The notes beneath the pieces were generated by a model. That model had not been told where the DNA came from. It was given only the letters and a program-made list of their open reading frames with translations, and made no database searches. Of a stretch of DNA of 64,000 nt, positions 17,401 through 24,809 are shown one piece after another. The DNA is taken from assembly GCA_902727855.1 (NCBI GenBank), contig CACVAS010000107.1, forward strand, positions 245,237 through 309,236, in the 5' to 3' direction. The position numbers were made by a program, and so were the translations under genes. Positions within the stretch are counted from its first letter, which is position 1. The number at the start of each line of letters is the position of its first letter. Source of the DNA: an uncultured Sulfurovum sp. (GTDB lineage: Bacteria; Campylobacterota; Campylobacteria; Campylobacterales; Sulfurovaceae).

Positions 17401-19174
17401 TAACCAGAATAGTCACTGTTTTAGAGGTTTCTCCTGCTGCGAAGTTTACGGTACCAGATTTAGCGATGTAGTCATTGTCTGCTAGGGTAGCTGTACCATT
17501 GCTTGTAGCGTAGTCTACGGAGATATCTTGTGTAGATACAGTGTCTAGAGTGACAGTAAATGTAAAAGAAGTTGTCCCACTATTGCCCTCAAGTTTTTGT
17601 ACATCATTGATAGATAAATTTGCATCTATAGGCACAGGACATTCATCTGTAGTACGTGGAGTACCATCCCAATTTAGTCCTCTTTCTTGATAAAGTAAAA
17701 TAGATTCTGCACTAAATTCAGAGAGTTTGTTTTTAAGAAGTGCAAACTCATCAATAGTACCATTAAAGTTTTGACCAAGTCTCATCCAACTAATATTTAT
17801 TTTATCAATAACTCTACTGTTTTGGATGTCAATTGTATAAAAATTATCTAGTTGATGCCCATCTACATAAGCATTAATTTTTGCTTGATCTGGGAATTGG
17901 TTACTTGAAAAGTCTGCTTTTTTACGTACTTTTCTAGTAAGGATAATTTGATGCCAATTGTCATCTTTGATTGTGTATGGGTTGTCAAAAGTATAGTTTG
18001 TTCCTTTGATAGTCGCCAAAATCTTGTTATTGGCTATTTCTAGTTTGATATCATCATTATTTGTTTCAACAAGGGTACCGTCATCTGTGGTTTTTACCCA
18101 GAGAAGAATTGAAAAGTCATAGACATTTGAGTTATTAATGAGATTTGCATCTAATTGTACATAGTCGTTGTTATTAGGGAGGTCTAATGACCTAGATATT
18201 TTACCATTTTCATACATTTGTGACCCTGCACCAGTAATAGTACTATTACTTGCAATACCAGTATTGTTATTTGCATAGTTTAATGGATGGGTACCCGCAT
18301 CTTGTTCACACGCATCAAATCGGTGTATTAAGACAGGGTTTTCATAGGTCTCCCATAGTAGTGCATCCATTTTACCTTCAAAATTGTTTTCATCATCTGA
18401 GTCACCTCGATCATCATTCCAACTTTTTGCTCCTATCGCAGTTGTTTCGTTCACATCTTCAATGACCTCGACGTCATTAGTGTCTTCATTGAATCCATAA
18501 ACTTTAGACATACCTCCGTAAAATGGGAAAGAAGAGGTTGCTAATTGTTGCATGGATTGATTATATAATGTTGCTTTCATTCCAAAATCCACGTCACCAA
18601 AAATGAATTGAACATAATACCATGTGTCATTTTGCAATACATACTCAGGTACGACTACATATGTATAATATGATGAACCTGAACCATTTGCTGCTTGTAG
18701 TCTTACTGCAAGATAATGTCCGCTCATGTTTGAAGGGTAATCGCCCGTTCCATATCCTAATTCACTACTAATTATTTGAAAAGAGAGATGTCCAGAGGTT
18801 TTTGTGTTTACATGGTCTTTTGAAAATAGCCCTTGATAACCTAAGTCCTCAGGTTTAAACCAAAATGAAATTTTCCCAGAGTCCATACTCATCTTATCAT
18901 CATGGGGTAAAAATATATGTGAGTCACTTCCTGAGTTGTCAGAACCATCAAAAGCAACACTATAGCCAGTTCCGGTTGGTGTATCTGTAGATAACTTAGG
19001 TCTATTAAAAGGTGAACCAGATATATTGTTTCCAGATTTATCTATAACCGTATTTACTTGATTTGATACATAATGACCAGGGTTATCTTCAAAATCCCAA
19101 TCACCAACAATGAAGGCTGAACTAAGAGAAGTAAATAAAATAGTAAATAATAAATAACGTATAAAATATAACAT
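11438..19174 (-). CDS. Giant LamG/Calx-beta repeat adhesin, pilin-linked (MshQ-like layout)
   Basis: A 2578-residue exported protein. Residues 1-20 are a signal peptide. Two concanavalin A/LamG-like domains follow (about 22-260 and 320-500; SGKISFWFKPEDLG and NWHQIILTRK are typical). Twelve Calx-beta domains span about 520-1877, each ending in GTILNDD; domains 2-9 alternate between two subtypes (114 and 113 residues), giving 681-bp DNA super-repeats. The last 700 residues are non-repetitive, contain several Cys and the segment SSPWIIFDNDP, and resemble in position the C-terminal region of MshQ-type proteins (inference). Calx-beta domains bind calcium and form stiff stalks. Translation is coupled to four pseudopilin genes downstream, so it is probably displayed by, or exported through, a pilus-like fibre. 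Confidence 0.85.
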   Translation of the reverse strand: MLYFIRYLLFTILFTSLSSAFIVGDWDFEDNPGHYVSNQVNTVIDKSGNNISGSPFNRPKLSTDTPTGTGYSVAFDGSDNSGSDSHIFLPHDDKMSMDSGKISFWFKPEDLGYQGLFSKDHVNTKTSGHLSFQIISSELGYGTGDYPSNMSGHYLAVRLQAANGSGSSYYTYVVVPEYVLQNDTWYYVQFIFGDVDFGMKATLYNQSMQQLATSSFPFYGGMSKVYGFNEDTNDVEVIEDVNETTAIGAKSWNDDRGDSDDENNFEGKMDALLWETYENPVLIHRFDACEQDAGTHPLNYANNNTGIASNSTITGAGSQMYENGKISRSLDLPNNNDYVQLDANLINNSNVYDFSILLWVKTTDDGTLVETNNDDIKLEIANNKILATIKGTNYTFDNPYTIKDDNWHQIILTRKVRKKADFSSNQFPDQAKINAYVDGHQLDNFYTIDIQNSRVIDKINISWMRLGQNFNGTIDEFALLKNKLSEFSAESILLYQERGLNWDGTPRTTDECPVPIDANLSINDVQKLEGNSGTTSFTFTVTLDTVSTQDISVDYATSNGTATLADNDYIAKSGTVNFAAGETSKTVTILVNGDTKVEPNETFNVTLSNPTNALIADGTGIGTILNDDSYPDITINDIQKDEGDSGTTDFDFTVSLSRSYPVDVTVDYLTTDGTATIADSDYQALTTTTLTIPAGQTTATITAQVNGDTIVEPDETFNIILSNPSNASISKDTGVGTILNDDSYPGITINDIQRNEGNSGTTNFTFTVSLDNAYASAVSVDYATSNGTATLADNDYIAKSGTVNFAAGETSKTVTILVNGDTKVEPNETFNVTLSNPSNASISKAIGVGTILNDDTLPTLSINDTQKDEGDSGTTDFDFTVSLSRSYPVDVTVDYLTTDDTATIADSDYQALTTTTLTIPAGQTTATITAKVNGDTIVESDETFNIILSNPSNASISKDTGVGTILNDDSYPGITINDIQRNEGNDGTTNFTFTVSLENAYASAVSVDYDTSNGTATLADNDYNANSGTVNFAAGETSKTVTILVNGDTKVESDETFNVTLSNPSNASISKAIGVGTILNDDTLPTLSINDIEKNEGDSDTTDFDFTVSLSRSYPVDVTVDYLTTDDTATIADSDYQALTTTTLTIPAGQTTATITAKVNGDTIVESDETFNIILSNPSNASISDNTGVGTILNDDSYPGITINDIQLNEGDSDTTNFTFTISLENAYANAVSVDYATSDGTATLADNDYNANSGTVNFAAGETSKTVTILVNGDTKVESDETFNVTLSNPTNALIADGTGIGTILNDDSYPDITINDIQKDEGDSDTTDFDFTVSLSRSYPVDVTVDYLTTDGNATIADSDYQALTTTTLTIPAGQTTATITAKVNGDTIVESDETFNIILSNPSNASISKDTGVGTILNDDSYPGITINDIQRNEGNDGTTNFTFTVSLENAYASAVSVDYDTSNGTATLADNDYIAKSGTVNFAAGETSKTVTILVNGDTKVEPNETFRVTLSNPTNATISKAIGVGTILNDDFTTIGINDVQKEEGDYGTTDFEFTLTLDRPSYTSVSVDYRTSNGTAETADSDYNAASGRLTIGAGETTAKIIVMVNGDTNIERDETFTLTLSSPSNTTLGKSVGTGTIINDDFASLSVGDVSVYEGDDDITNLTFTLNLSEAFYNDVTLNYATQDGTATVADNDYIEVNATQVVFAPNETSKEINISVVGDLNIEDDETLFLLLSNPTNATISDGNATGTILNDDIAILSINDVNLSEGDAGYTDFNFTVSMTLPHREDVTVNYATSDGTALIGDNDYNQTQGTLTFEAGEIEKTVTVKVIGDFFIEDDETFTVILTNVISRNAYISDDEHTGTGTILNDDSGIDTDKVTFNVERTNTRDTTVNAERFPWYTQISGREFDYDVVSYDKDMTKENPLSNVVVRVSLRSIDDLDTQVDEEQYLYFSNEKTRTTFNDLKINSAHKDAIFRIFVPTDGNNTVLTIDCSSFATDYRGCYDELKAIAKKRGTGFNDFPIDAQDNFAIRPAGLHYGVSIDNENDIIDNIPPESIDKALAAGEGYYMDIKGKLYDDIESEIPTYTNSNIELGVVFNNTSGTCNDENDYNQTLPVSSGSAYTVSFKNNQVGIYTLSALDEEWTKVDQEAGDCDIGKSTVSAETDGTTKSGCNIGSEVTFNDNNTYENDIITFHPHHFDVNVSAGTKPENLEFVYMHSIEDTDSTMSAQIDANVTALSKSDTKLSNFTHECMAKDVQYSVNISTDPSSLLDTFSLEHYIYVNVENTGDKIENNVSSEFTLSKDKFAQDENGTAPITLNYNIDRSSAAAMNPVAVTFNALNVSSEDAKYNTSVSDITEPTGSSTQPDTKTFLYARLRASQKLYEGNRDLNPNNPIVTTPLAMDIYCEDTSAPTNNLCVEMNGTIVQPLYGIRTSLTGDYWWLATASATSNEEGNVTLDNVNENNIAVPDNITDRTDVLDRDNAINLNVTVDCPDPNKITEIRLIDPSSPWIIFDNDPLYSVRCSGSGDWAGEGDERSVVDGATTQGARLDADGNRDNDRAPANQSTKTHRLSW
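13545..17610 (-). repeat. Calx-beta coding repeat array with 681-bp dimer periodicity
   Basis: The DNA repeats with a 681-bp period (two Calx-beta domains, 114 + 113 codons). The same segments recur, for example, at about 15870 and 16551, and 15215 and 17258 (three periods). Some blocks are identical between copies. Outer units (10 to 12) have diverged. This points to recent amplification by recombination. Confidence 0.85.
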
Positions 19175-19201
19175 AATAAATCCTTTAGAGATATAATCTT
19201 T

Positions 19202-19207
19202 ATTATA
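19202..19207 (-). promoter_or_regulatory. Predicted -10 box for the adhesin-pseudopilin operon
   Basis: On the minus strand this is TATAAT, 27 bp upstream of the adhesin ATG. An AAAGGA ribosome-binding site lies between them. Confidence 0.45.
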
Positions 19208-19331
19208 TAGTATAGTTACTTAGTTAGATATAAAATCTTTTTACAAGCCACCTCTTACACAGCGTACATATTGGTAGCTATCAATACATTTAAGATTTCA
19301 ATGTTATGTGAAAAGATAAGAATTTTGATAA

Positions 19332-19363
19332 ACATAGAATAAAGTTTTACTTTTATTCTATGT
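19332..19363 (-). terminator. Terminator of the DUF285 protein gene
   Basis: Perfect 12-bp inverted repeat ACATAGAATAAA / TTTATTCTATGT with an 8-nt loop, directly after the stop codon of the minus-strand gene ending at 19371. The minus-strand flank is T-rich. Confidence 0.6.
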
Positions 19364-19370
19364 ATTTATT

Positions 19371-21284
19371 TTAATCAAAGTGTGGAGTATTTATCACAGT
19401 TAAAGGTGAATCTATTGAGAATTTATAATAATATATGACATTTGAGACATTCCAATTACTAATATTTTGATTAAAATTATCAGCATAAGCAAACATTCTA
19501 GCCATATCAGTCACATTTGAAACGTTCCAACCACCTACATATTGATTAAAGTCTCTTGTATTTGCAAACATGTTACGCATATCAGTTACATTAGAAACAT
19601 CCCAATTAACAATATTTTGATTAAATGTAAATGAACCCTGAAACATTTGTGACATATCAGTTACATTAGAAACATTCCAATCACCCATATCCTGATTATA
19701 ACTACTAACTTTATCTTGAGGATGTATACTAAACATTTGTGACATATTTATTACATTGGAAACATCCCAAGCTCCAATATATTGATTGAAGTTACGCGCA
19801 CCAATAAACATTTTTTGCATATTTATTACATTAGAAACATTCCAGTTTCCTATATTTTGATTAAACGCAACTGCATAAGCAAACATACTTGACATATCTG
19901 TTACATTAGAGACATCCCAATTACTTATATTATGATTAAATGGGTTTATTCCATCTCCACCATAGGCTGCAAACATACTGCTCATATCAGTTACGTTGGA
20001 AACAATCCAATCACCTATGTCTTGATTAAAGCTTACCGCATGTAAAAACATTTCACTCATATCAATTACATTAGAGACATCCCAATTATTTATATTTTGA
20101 TTAAATGAAAAATTCCCTTTAAATAATTCACTCATATCAGTAATACATTCGGTATTTACCTCAGTTAGATTTTCCTCGTTGTCTATCATAACATCAAGTG
20201 CTTCACGGCTTAAACAAGCAGAAGTACTAGCAAATACAGCTAAAAGTTCTGTAAAAGTGTCTATGTCTTCTACATTTGAATTTGCAATGGCATCATTGAC
20301 TTCTTGTATATTATTTGGTGTTATTGTAACATTTGAAATACCTATATTTAAGTAGTTTTGGATGCTTGGCAGAGTATTGCTAGAGTCTTCTGCATAGGCG
20401 AGTATGATAGCGTAGTCTAATGTAGAGGTAGTATCATTACCCCAAGAGTACCTCACATCGGCAGTTCCAGCTTCATACCCATATACCTTCATGACTAACA
20501 TCTCAGTTGTCTTAGGTGTAATGGTAATGTACTCATGCCCTTCTTCTCCATTTACCCCATTATATCCTGACCATGTAATGTTCATATCTTTGTACATCAA
20601 ACTTTGTTTAGTAGGTCCTGACAGTAGCCCTGTAGGTTTCCATGATGCTATGGCTGTACCATCTGCACCATAAAGTTGTATGTCTAGGTCTGTGTCTGAG
20701 CTAAGGTTAATCTTTACATTGTCTACATCAGGAGGTATGGTACCTACCAGTGAAGTTACATTTTGTTCTAGTGTTTGGGTAAAGCTTCCTGTTCCACTGG
20801 TATTTGACTCTGTACATCCAACCTTGCCACTCCATGAGTAATTTACCACAGCGTACCCTGCTTGATAACCAAAGGCTTTCATAGTCATAGACGTAGGTGT
20901 AGTACCATCTACTTCTATAAATTCATGTCCTTTTTTCCCATTTACACCATTGTACCCACTGTAGGTGACATTGACATCGTTATAGGGTTTTTTCGTTTGC
21001 ATAAATTCATAATGTAATCCATAAGGCCAGTGGACTATTTTGTCATCATTTTCCCCATAAAGACGTATATCTACATCTTTATCTGAAACAAGTTCTATAC
21101 GTAGACCTTCTATACCTTCAGGAATGGTACCTACTGTAGCAGCATTTTCATAGTCACCATCATAATGTACTATTTGTTGTTCGAAGGTTCCTGAGCCAGA
21201 ACAATTTGAGAAGTTGAAGTTGGCTTGTAAATGTAGTGATAAAAAAGTTGTAAAAAGTAGAATCAATCTAAAGATTTTTTGCAT
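19371..21284 (-). CDS. BspA-like DUF285 repeat surface protein with duplicated N-terminal domain
   Basis: A 637-residue exported protein. A signal peptide (about 1-21, ending LHLQA) is followed by two copies of a beta-rich domain of about 130 residues (about 22-155 and 160-290). Each contains SGYNGVNG..GHE and ends with a YSWxG/N motif. After a linker (about 290-375), nine copies of the DUF285 repeat occur (core NWDVSNVTDMSxMF..A..FNQ), up to about 620. DUF285 proteins in other bacteria are often surface or lipoprotein adhesins; the role here is unproven. A GAGGAA ribosome-binding site precedes the ATG. A 13-bp direct repeat flanks the gene. Confidence 0.82.
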   Translation of the reverse strand: MQKIFRLILLFTTFLSLHLQANFNFSNCSGSGTFEQQIVHYDGDYENAATVGTIPEGIEGLRIELVSDKDVDIRLYGENDDKIVHWPYGLHYEFMQTKKPYNDVNVTYSGYNGVNGKKGHEFIEVDGTTPTSMTMKAFGYQAGYAVVNYSWSGKVGCTESNTSGTGSFTQTLEQNVTSLVGTIPPDVDNVKINLSSDTDLDIQLYGADGTAIASWKPTGLLSGPTKQSLMYKDMNITWSGYNGVNGEEGHEYITITPKTTEMLVMKVYGYEAGTADVRYSWGNDTTSTLDYAIILAYAEDSSNTLPSIQNYLNIGISNVTITPNNIQEVNDAIANSNVEDIDTFTELLAVFASTSACLSREALDVMIDNEENLTEVNTECITDMSELFKGNFSFNQNINNWDVSNVIDMSEMFLHAVSFNQDIGDWIVSNVTDMSSMFAAYGGDGINPFNHNISNWDVSNVTDMSSMFAYAVAFNQNIGNWNVSNVINMQKMFIGARNFNQYIGAWDVSNVINMSQMFSIHPQDKVSSYNQDMGDWNVSNVTDMSQMFQGSFTFNQNIVNWDVSNVTDMRNMFANTRDFNQYVGGWNVSNVTDMARMFAYADNFNQNISNWNVSNVIYYYKFSIDSPLTVINTPHFD

Positions 21285-21564
21285 AAAAGTTCCTCGTTAC
21301 TTATGTTGTGAAAATAAAAGTGGGGTCATAAAGTAATGTAGTAGAGCAATCTGGCAATCTCTTAAAGAGACCCATGACTTTCTGTCCCCACTTCACAGTA
21401 GGTTTAGCAATGATAGAAATTAGTATATCTAATATGGACTTAAGATTTCAATCTACAAGCATGCTAGTGTTTGTCATGTAATCTGTGGTTTCTTTGCTTT
21501 TACTAATAAGCTTCTTACGAACATTGAGATATCATTAAGGCATTATAATTTCATTCAAAGGACA
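21285..21564. other. Divergent intergenic region with a 76-bp inverted-repeat element
   Basis: This gap separates the minus-strand DUF285 gene from plus-strand bamD. It contains an element bounded by AAGTGGGG (21318-21325) and CCCCACTT (21386-21393), with inner pairings AAAGT/ACTTT (21330-21334 and 21377-21381) and TCTC/GAGA near 21358-21370. The ends extend to an 11-bp terminal repeat with one mismatch. It could be a small non-autonomous mobile element, or a folded leader of the DUF285 transcript, whose start is 33 bp away. No gene is seen here. Confidence 0.5.
21544..21549 (+). promoter_or_regulatory. Predicted -10 box of bamD
   Basis: TATAAT 15 bp before the bamD ATG. The AAAGGA ribosome-binding site is between, implying a very short leader of about 8 nt. 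Confidence 0.5.
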
Positions 21565-22215
21565 ATGATGCATTTTAAGAAAAATATATTGTTTCTAGCC
21601 ATCTCTTTACTACTTGTAGGGTGTGCAGGGTCTACAGATAAAGTAGAAGAGTTTAATAAGCCAGCACTCTATTGGTACAAGCAGATAGGGAAAAGTATAA
21701 GCAATAACAATATGGATAAAGCAGATGCATATTATATTTCACTTAAAAGTGAACATATGCGTTCACCACTGATGCCAACGGCTATTATGATGTTAGCACA
21801 TGCACACATGAATGATGAAAAATATTTGTTAGCAAATTATTATCTTGATGAGTATAACAAGCGTTATGGTCAAAATAAAAACCGTGAATATACAGAATTT
21901 ACGAAGCTAAAAGCAGCATTTTTGGGTATTGAAGATGTCTATAAAGACCAAAAACTCATTATGGATACGATTGCTAAGTCTAGTACCTTTATATACCGTT
22001 ACCCTGGTTCAGTTTATACGCCATTAATCAATACGATGCTTATTCGTTTACATATGAGTCAATATTTGCTTAATGAAAACATTGCTGCATTGTATGACCG
22101 TACTGATAAACCTGATGCTGCAAAAATATATAGACATAAGAACGATGGTTCCGTGGTTAAAATGACAGATATTACTCCACCCGAAAAGGGAGTTATAGGA
22201 AAAATATTTGATTAA
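21565..22215 (+). CDS. bamD: Outer membrane assembly lipoprotein BamD
   Basis: A 216-residue lipoprotein with lipobox LLVGC (Cys20) and a TPR-rich body typical of BamD/YfiO: NKPALYWYKQIGKSISNNNMDKADAYY, MPTAIMMLAHAHMNDEKYLLANYYLDEY and the C-terminal DRTDKPDAAKIY. BamD works with BamA at the inner face of the outer membrane to insert beta-barrels, which here would include LptD (54484). It lies just upstream of lon, the same order I recall from Campylobacter. Two adjacent ATGs (21565 and 21568) follow AAAGGA. Confidence 0.88.
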   Translation: MMHFKKNILFLAISLLLVGCAGSTDKVEEFNKPALYWYKQIGKSISNNNMDKADAYYISLKSEHMRSPLMPTAIMMLAHAHMNDEKYLLANYYLDEYNKRYGQNKNREYTEFTKLKAAFLGIEDVYKDQKLIMDTIAKSSTFIYRYPGSVYTPLINTMLIRLHMSQYLLNENIAALYDRTDKPDAAKIYRHKNDGSVVKMTDITPPEKGVIGKIFD

Positions 22216-22285
22216 TAGTACGTACGTTTACATTTTGTATTAAGTACTTTTATGATAGAACTACCAACTTTATTAAACTATTATA

Positions 22286-22315
22286 TTTGTTCCTAAATAG
22301 ATCTTATGGGACAAA
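22286..22315. promoter_or_regulatory. Inverted repeat upstream of lon
   Basis: TTTGTTCC and GGGACAAA pair over 8 bp (one G-T wobble) around a 14-nt spacer, about 30-60 bp upstream of the lon ATG. It may be an operator for stress control of lon; no regulator can be assigned. Confidence 0.3.
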
Positions 22316-22347
22316 CGTAATATATATTTTCAATCCAAAGGAATTTT

Positions 22348-24768
22348 ATGCAATTGAGTGATTATGACGCATTTCCCAATATATTACCCGTAGTAGTAGA
22401 AGATGAACTCTTCCTCTACCCTTTCATGATAAGTCCCATCTTTTTAAGTAATCAAAAAGATATCGATGCAGCGACTGCTGCAATGGAAAATAACTCTTTA
22501 CTTTTTATGACATCTTCTATAGCAGGTAAAGAAGGCAAACGTGATTTTGATGCTATCTATAAAGTAGGTGTGGTTGGTTCCATTATGAGAAAAGTACAAA
22601 TACCAGATGGTAGAGTTAAAATACTTTTTCAAGGCCTTTCACGTGCTCAAATCATACAAAAAGAAGAGGGTGAATATAATCGTGCAACCATAGATACTAT
22701 TGAACCTACGGAGTACAATAAGCTTAAAGCAGATGCACTTATGGGCATAGTACGTGATAAGGTGAAGAAACTCTCATCGCTTAACAGCAACTTCCCTGCT
22801 GATTTAGTACGTACGATTGAAGAGAATGATGAACCACACCGTATTGCAGACTTGGTTTCGTCTATGTTGAAACTTGAGAAAGATGTGGCGTATGGATTGT
22901 ATGTTGAAGTCAACATTGAAAAACGTCTTTTGGGTTTGGTTGATGTACTTACTTCAGAAATAGAAGCTTCAAAAGTACAACGTGAAATACGTACAAAAGT
23001 ACATACAAAGATAGAACAGACAAACAAAGAGTACTTTTTAAAAGAACAACTTAAAGAGATACAGCAAGAACTTGGTACAGATACACAACGTGATGAAGAG
23101 ATAGAAACATTTCGTAAAAAAATAGCCAAGCTTAAACCGCATATGAAAGAAGATGCTTTTAAAGAAGTGAACAAGCAACTAGAACGTTTTGCACGGATGC
23201 ACCCTGAATCTGCAGATGCCAATGTACTGCAAACGTACCTGGAGTGGGTATTAGAGTTGCCTTTTGGTAAGCTCACTAAAGAGAATTTATCTGTAAGTAA
23301 AGTCGCTAAAGAGTTAGATAAAGATCATTACTCCTTAGAAAAACCTAAAGATAGGATTTTAGAATTTTTCTCTGTACGTGAACTAGCAGAACTTAGAGGT
23401 ATTAAACAAAAAGAGACCTCTGGAGCGATTCTTTGTTTTGCAGGACCTCCAGGTGTAGGTAAAACATCACTTGCAAATTCAATAGCAACAGCACTTGGAC
23501 GTCCACTTGTTCGTATAGCACTTGGTGGCTTGGAAGATGTAAATGAGCTTAGAGGACACCGACGTACCTATGTAGGGGCAATGCCTGGACGTTTAGTACA
23601 AGGACTTATAGAAGCAGAGAGTATGGACCCTGTGATTGTACTAGATGAAATAGACAAAGTAGGGCGTAGTATGCGTGGTGACCCAACTGCTGCACTACTT
23701 GAAATACTTGATCCAGAACAAAACAGTAAATATAGAGATTATTATTTGAATTTTAATATTGATCTTTCTAAAGCTATTTTTATAGCTACAGCCAACGATG
23801 TAGGACGTATACCTCCAGCTTTGCGTGATAGAATGGAGTTTATAGGACTTAACTCTTACACACCAAAAGAGAAGTTTGAAATTGCAAAACGTTATCTTAT
23901 TCCACAAGAGCTTAAAAAACATGCTTTAAAGGCTAGAGAATTTACCATTAGCGATAAAGCCTTAAAAATGCTAATAGATGAGTATACTAGAGAAGCAGGT
24001 GTAAGAAACTTACGTAGACGTATTGCTGGACTTATGCGTAAGTCGGCAAGAAAACTCTTAGAGAAGAATCGTCTTAGTATTGTGGAAATTAAAAAAAGTA
24101 ATTTAGAAGAGTTTACAGATAAAAAAGTATTTGAAATTTCGCTCGTAGATAAAGCACCACAAGTTGGTGTAGTGAGTGGACTGGCATGGACAGCTGTTGG
24201 TGGTGACGTACTTACTATAGAAGCCATAAAAATTAGAGGTAAGGGTGCACTACAACTTACAGGTTCTTTAGGTGAGGTGATGAAAGAATCGGTACGCATT
24301 GCACACTCAGTAGTAAAAATACTGGTTGATGATAAAAAGCTTACCATTGATACAAGTACCATACCAACAAGTGTCAAGGAACTAGAAGAGGGTATTAGCG
24401 TTAGTGCTAGTGAAGTTTATAAGCGTTTTGACTTACATGTACATGTGCCAGAAGGAGCAACACCTAAAGACGGACCTAGTGCGGGAATAGCTATGGTTAC
24501 AGCTATCTCTTCAATACTTTCAGGAAAAAAGATAGACAATAAAGTTGCTATGACAGGAGAAGTGACATTAACAGGTAAAGTATTGCCTATTGGTGGATTG
24601 AAAGAAAAGTTGATTGCTGCTTATAAAGCAGGGGTTAAGAAAGCACTTATACCTATGAAAAATTATGAACGTGATTTAGATGAGATTCCAGATGAAGTAA
24701 AAAATCAAGTGAATATCATAGGAGTTTCACGTATTGAGGAAGTGCTTGCAGAAGTATTTGTAAATTAA
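22348..24768 (+). CDS. lon: ATP-dependent protease Lon (LonA)
   Basis: An 806-residue cytosolic AAA+ serine protease that degrades damaged and regulatory proteins. The substrate-binding N-domain (about 1-200) is followed by a coiled-coil stretch. The AAA+ module has Walker A GPPGVGKT near residue 366 and Walker B VIVLDEIDK. The protease domain has the Ser-Lys dyad: Ser711 in DGPSAGIAM and Lys754 in GGLKEK. Length is typical of LonA. It follows bamD by 132 bp with its own AAAGGA site and ends in a strong terminator. Confidence 0.97.
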   Translation: MQLSDYDAFPNILPVVVEDELFLYPFMISPIFLSNQKDIDAATAAMENNSLLFMTSSIAGKEGKRDFDAIYKVGVVGSIMRKVQIPDGRVKILFQGLSRAQIIQKEEGEYNRATIDTIEPTEYNKLKADALMGIVRDKVKKLSSLNSNFPADLVRTIEENDEPHRIADLVSSMLKLEKDVAYGLYVEVNIEKRLLGLVDVLTSEIEASKVQREIRTKVHTKIEQTNKEYFLKEQLKEIQQELGTDTQRDEEIETFRKKIAKLKPHMKEDAFKEVNKQLERFARMHPESADANVLQTYLEWVLELPFGKLTKENLSVSKVAKELDKDHYSLEKPKDRILEFFSVRELAELRGIKQKETSGAILCFAGPPGVGKTSLANSIATALGRPLVRIALGGLEDVNELRGHRRTYVGAMPGRLVQGLIEAESMDPVIVLDEIDKVGRSMRGDPTAALLEILDPEQNSKYRDYYLNFNIDLSKAIFIATANDVGRIPPALRDRMEFIGLNSYTPKEKFEIAKRYLIPQELKKHALKAREFTISDKALKMLIDEYTREAGVRNLRRRIAGLMRKSARKLLEKNRLSIVEIKKSNLEEFTDKKVFEISLVDKAPQVGVVSGLAWTAVGGDVLTIEAIKIRGKGALQLTGSLGEVMKESVRIAHSVVKILVDDKKLTIDTSTIPTSVKELEEGISVSASEVYKRFDLHVHVPEGATPKDGPSAGIAMVTAISSILSGKKIDNKVAMTGEVTLTGKVLPIGGLKEKLIAAYKAGVKKALIPMKNYERDLDEIPDEVKNQVNIIGVSRIEEVLAEVFVN

Positions 24769-24770
24769 CC

Positions 24771-24804
24771 TTGACAAGTCCAAGTGGACTATGTCAAAAT
24801 TTTT
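24771..24804 (+). terminator. Rho-independent terminator after lon
   Basis: TTGACA-AGTCC / GGACT-A-TGTCAA, an 11-bp stem with one bulged A and a 4-nt loop, is followed by AAAATTTTT. It sits 3 bp after the lon stop and also ends the convergent minus-strand operon region. Confidence 0.75.
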
Positions 24805-24809
24805 AATTT

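Noticed and set aside
13294..17485. Many plus-strand ORFs of 60-95 codons inside the adhesin gene
   Set aside because: They are antisense frames of the Calx-beta repeats and recur with the same 681-bp period; none has a supported start or a recognisable product.
13545..17610. Repeat array mistaken for a CRISPR or satellite
   Set aside because: The period (about 340 and 681 bp) and an intact open frame with Calx-beta signatures show coding repeats, not direct repeats with spacers.
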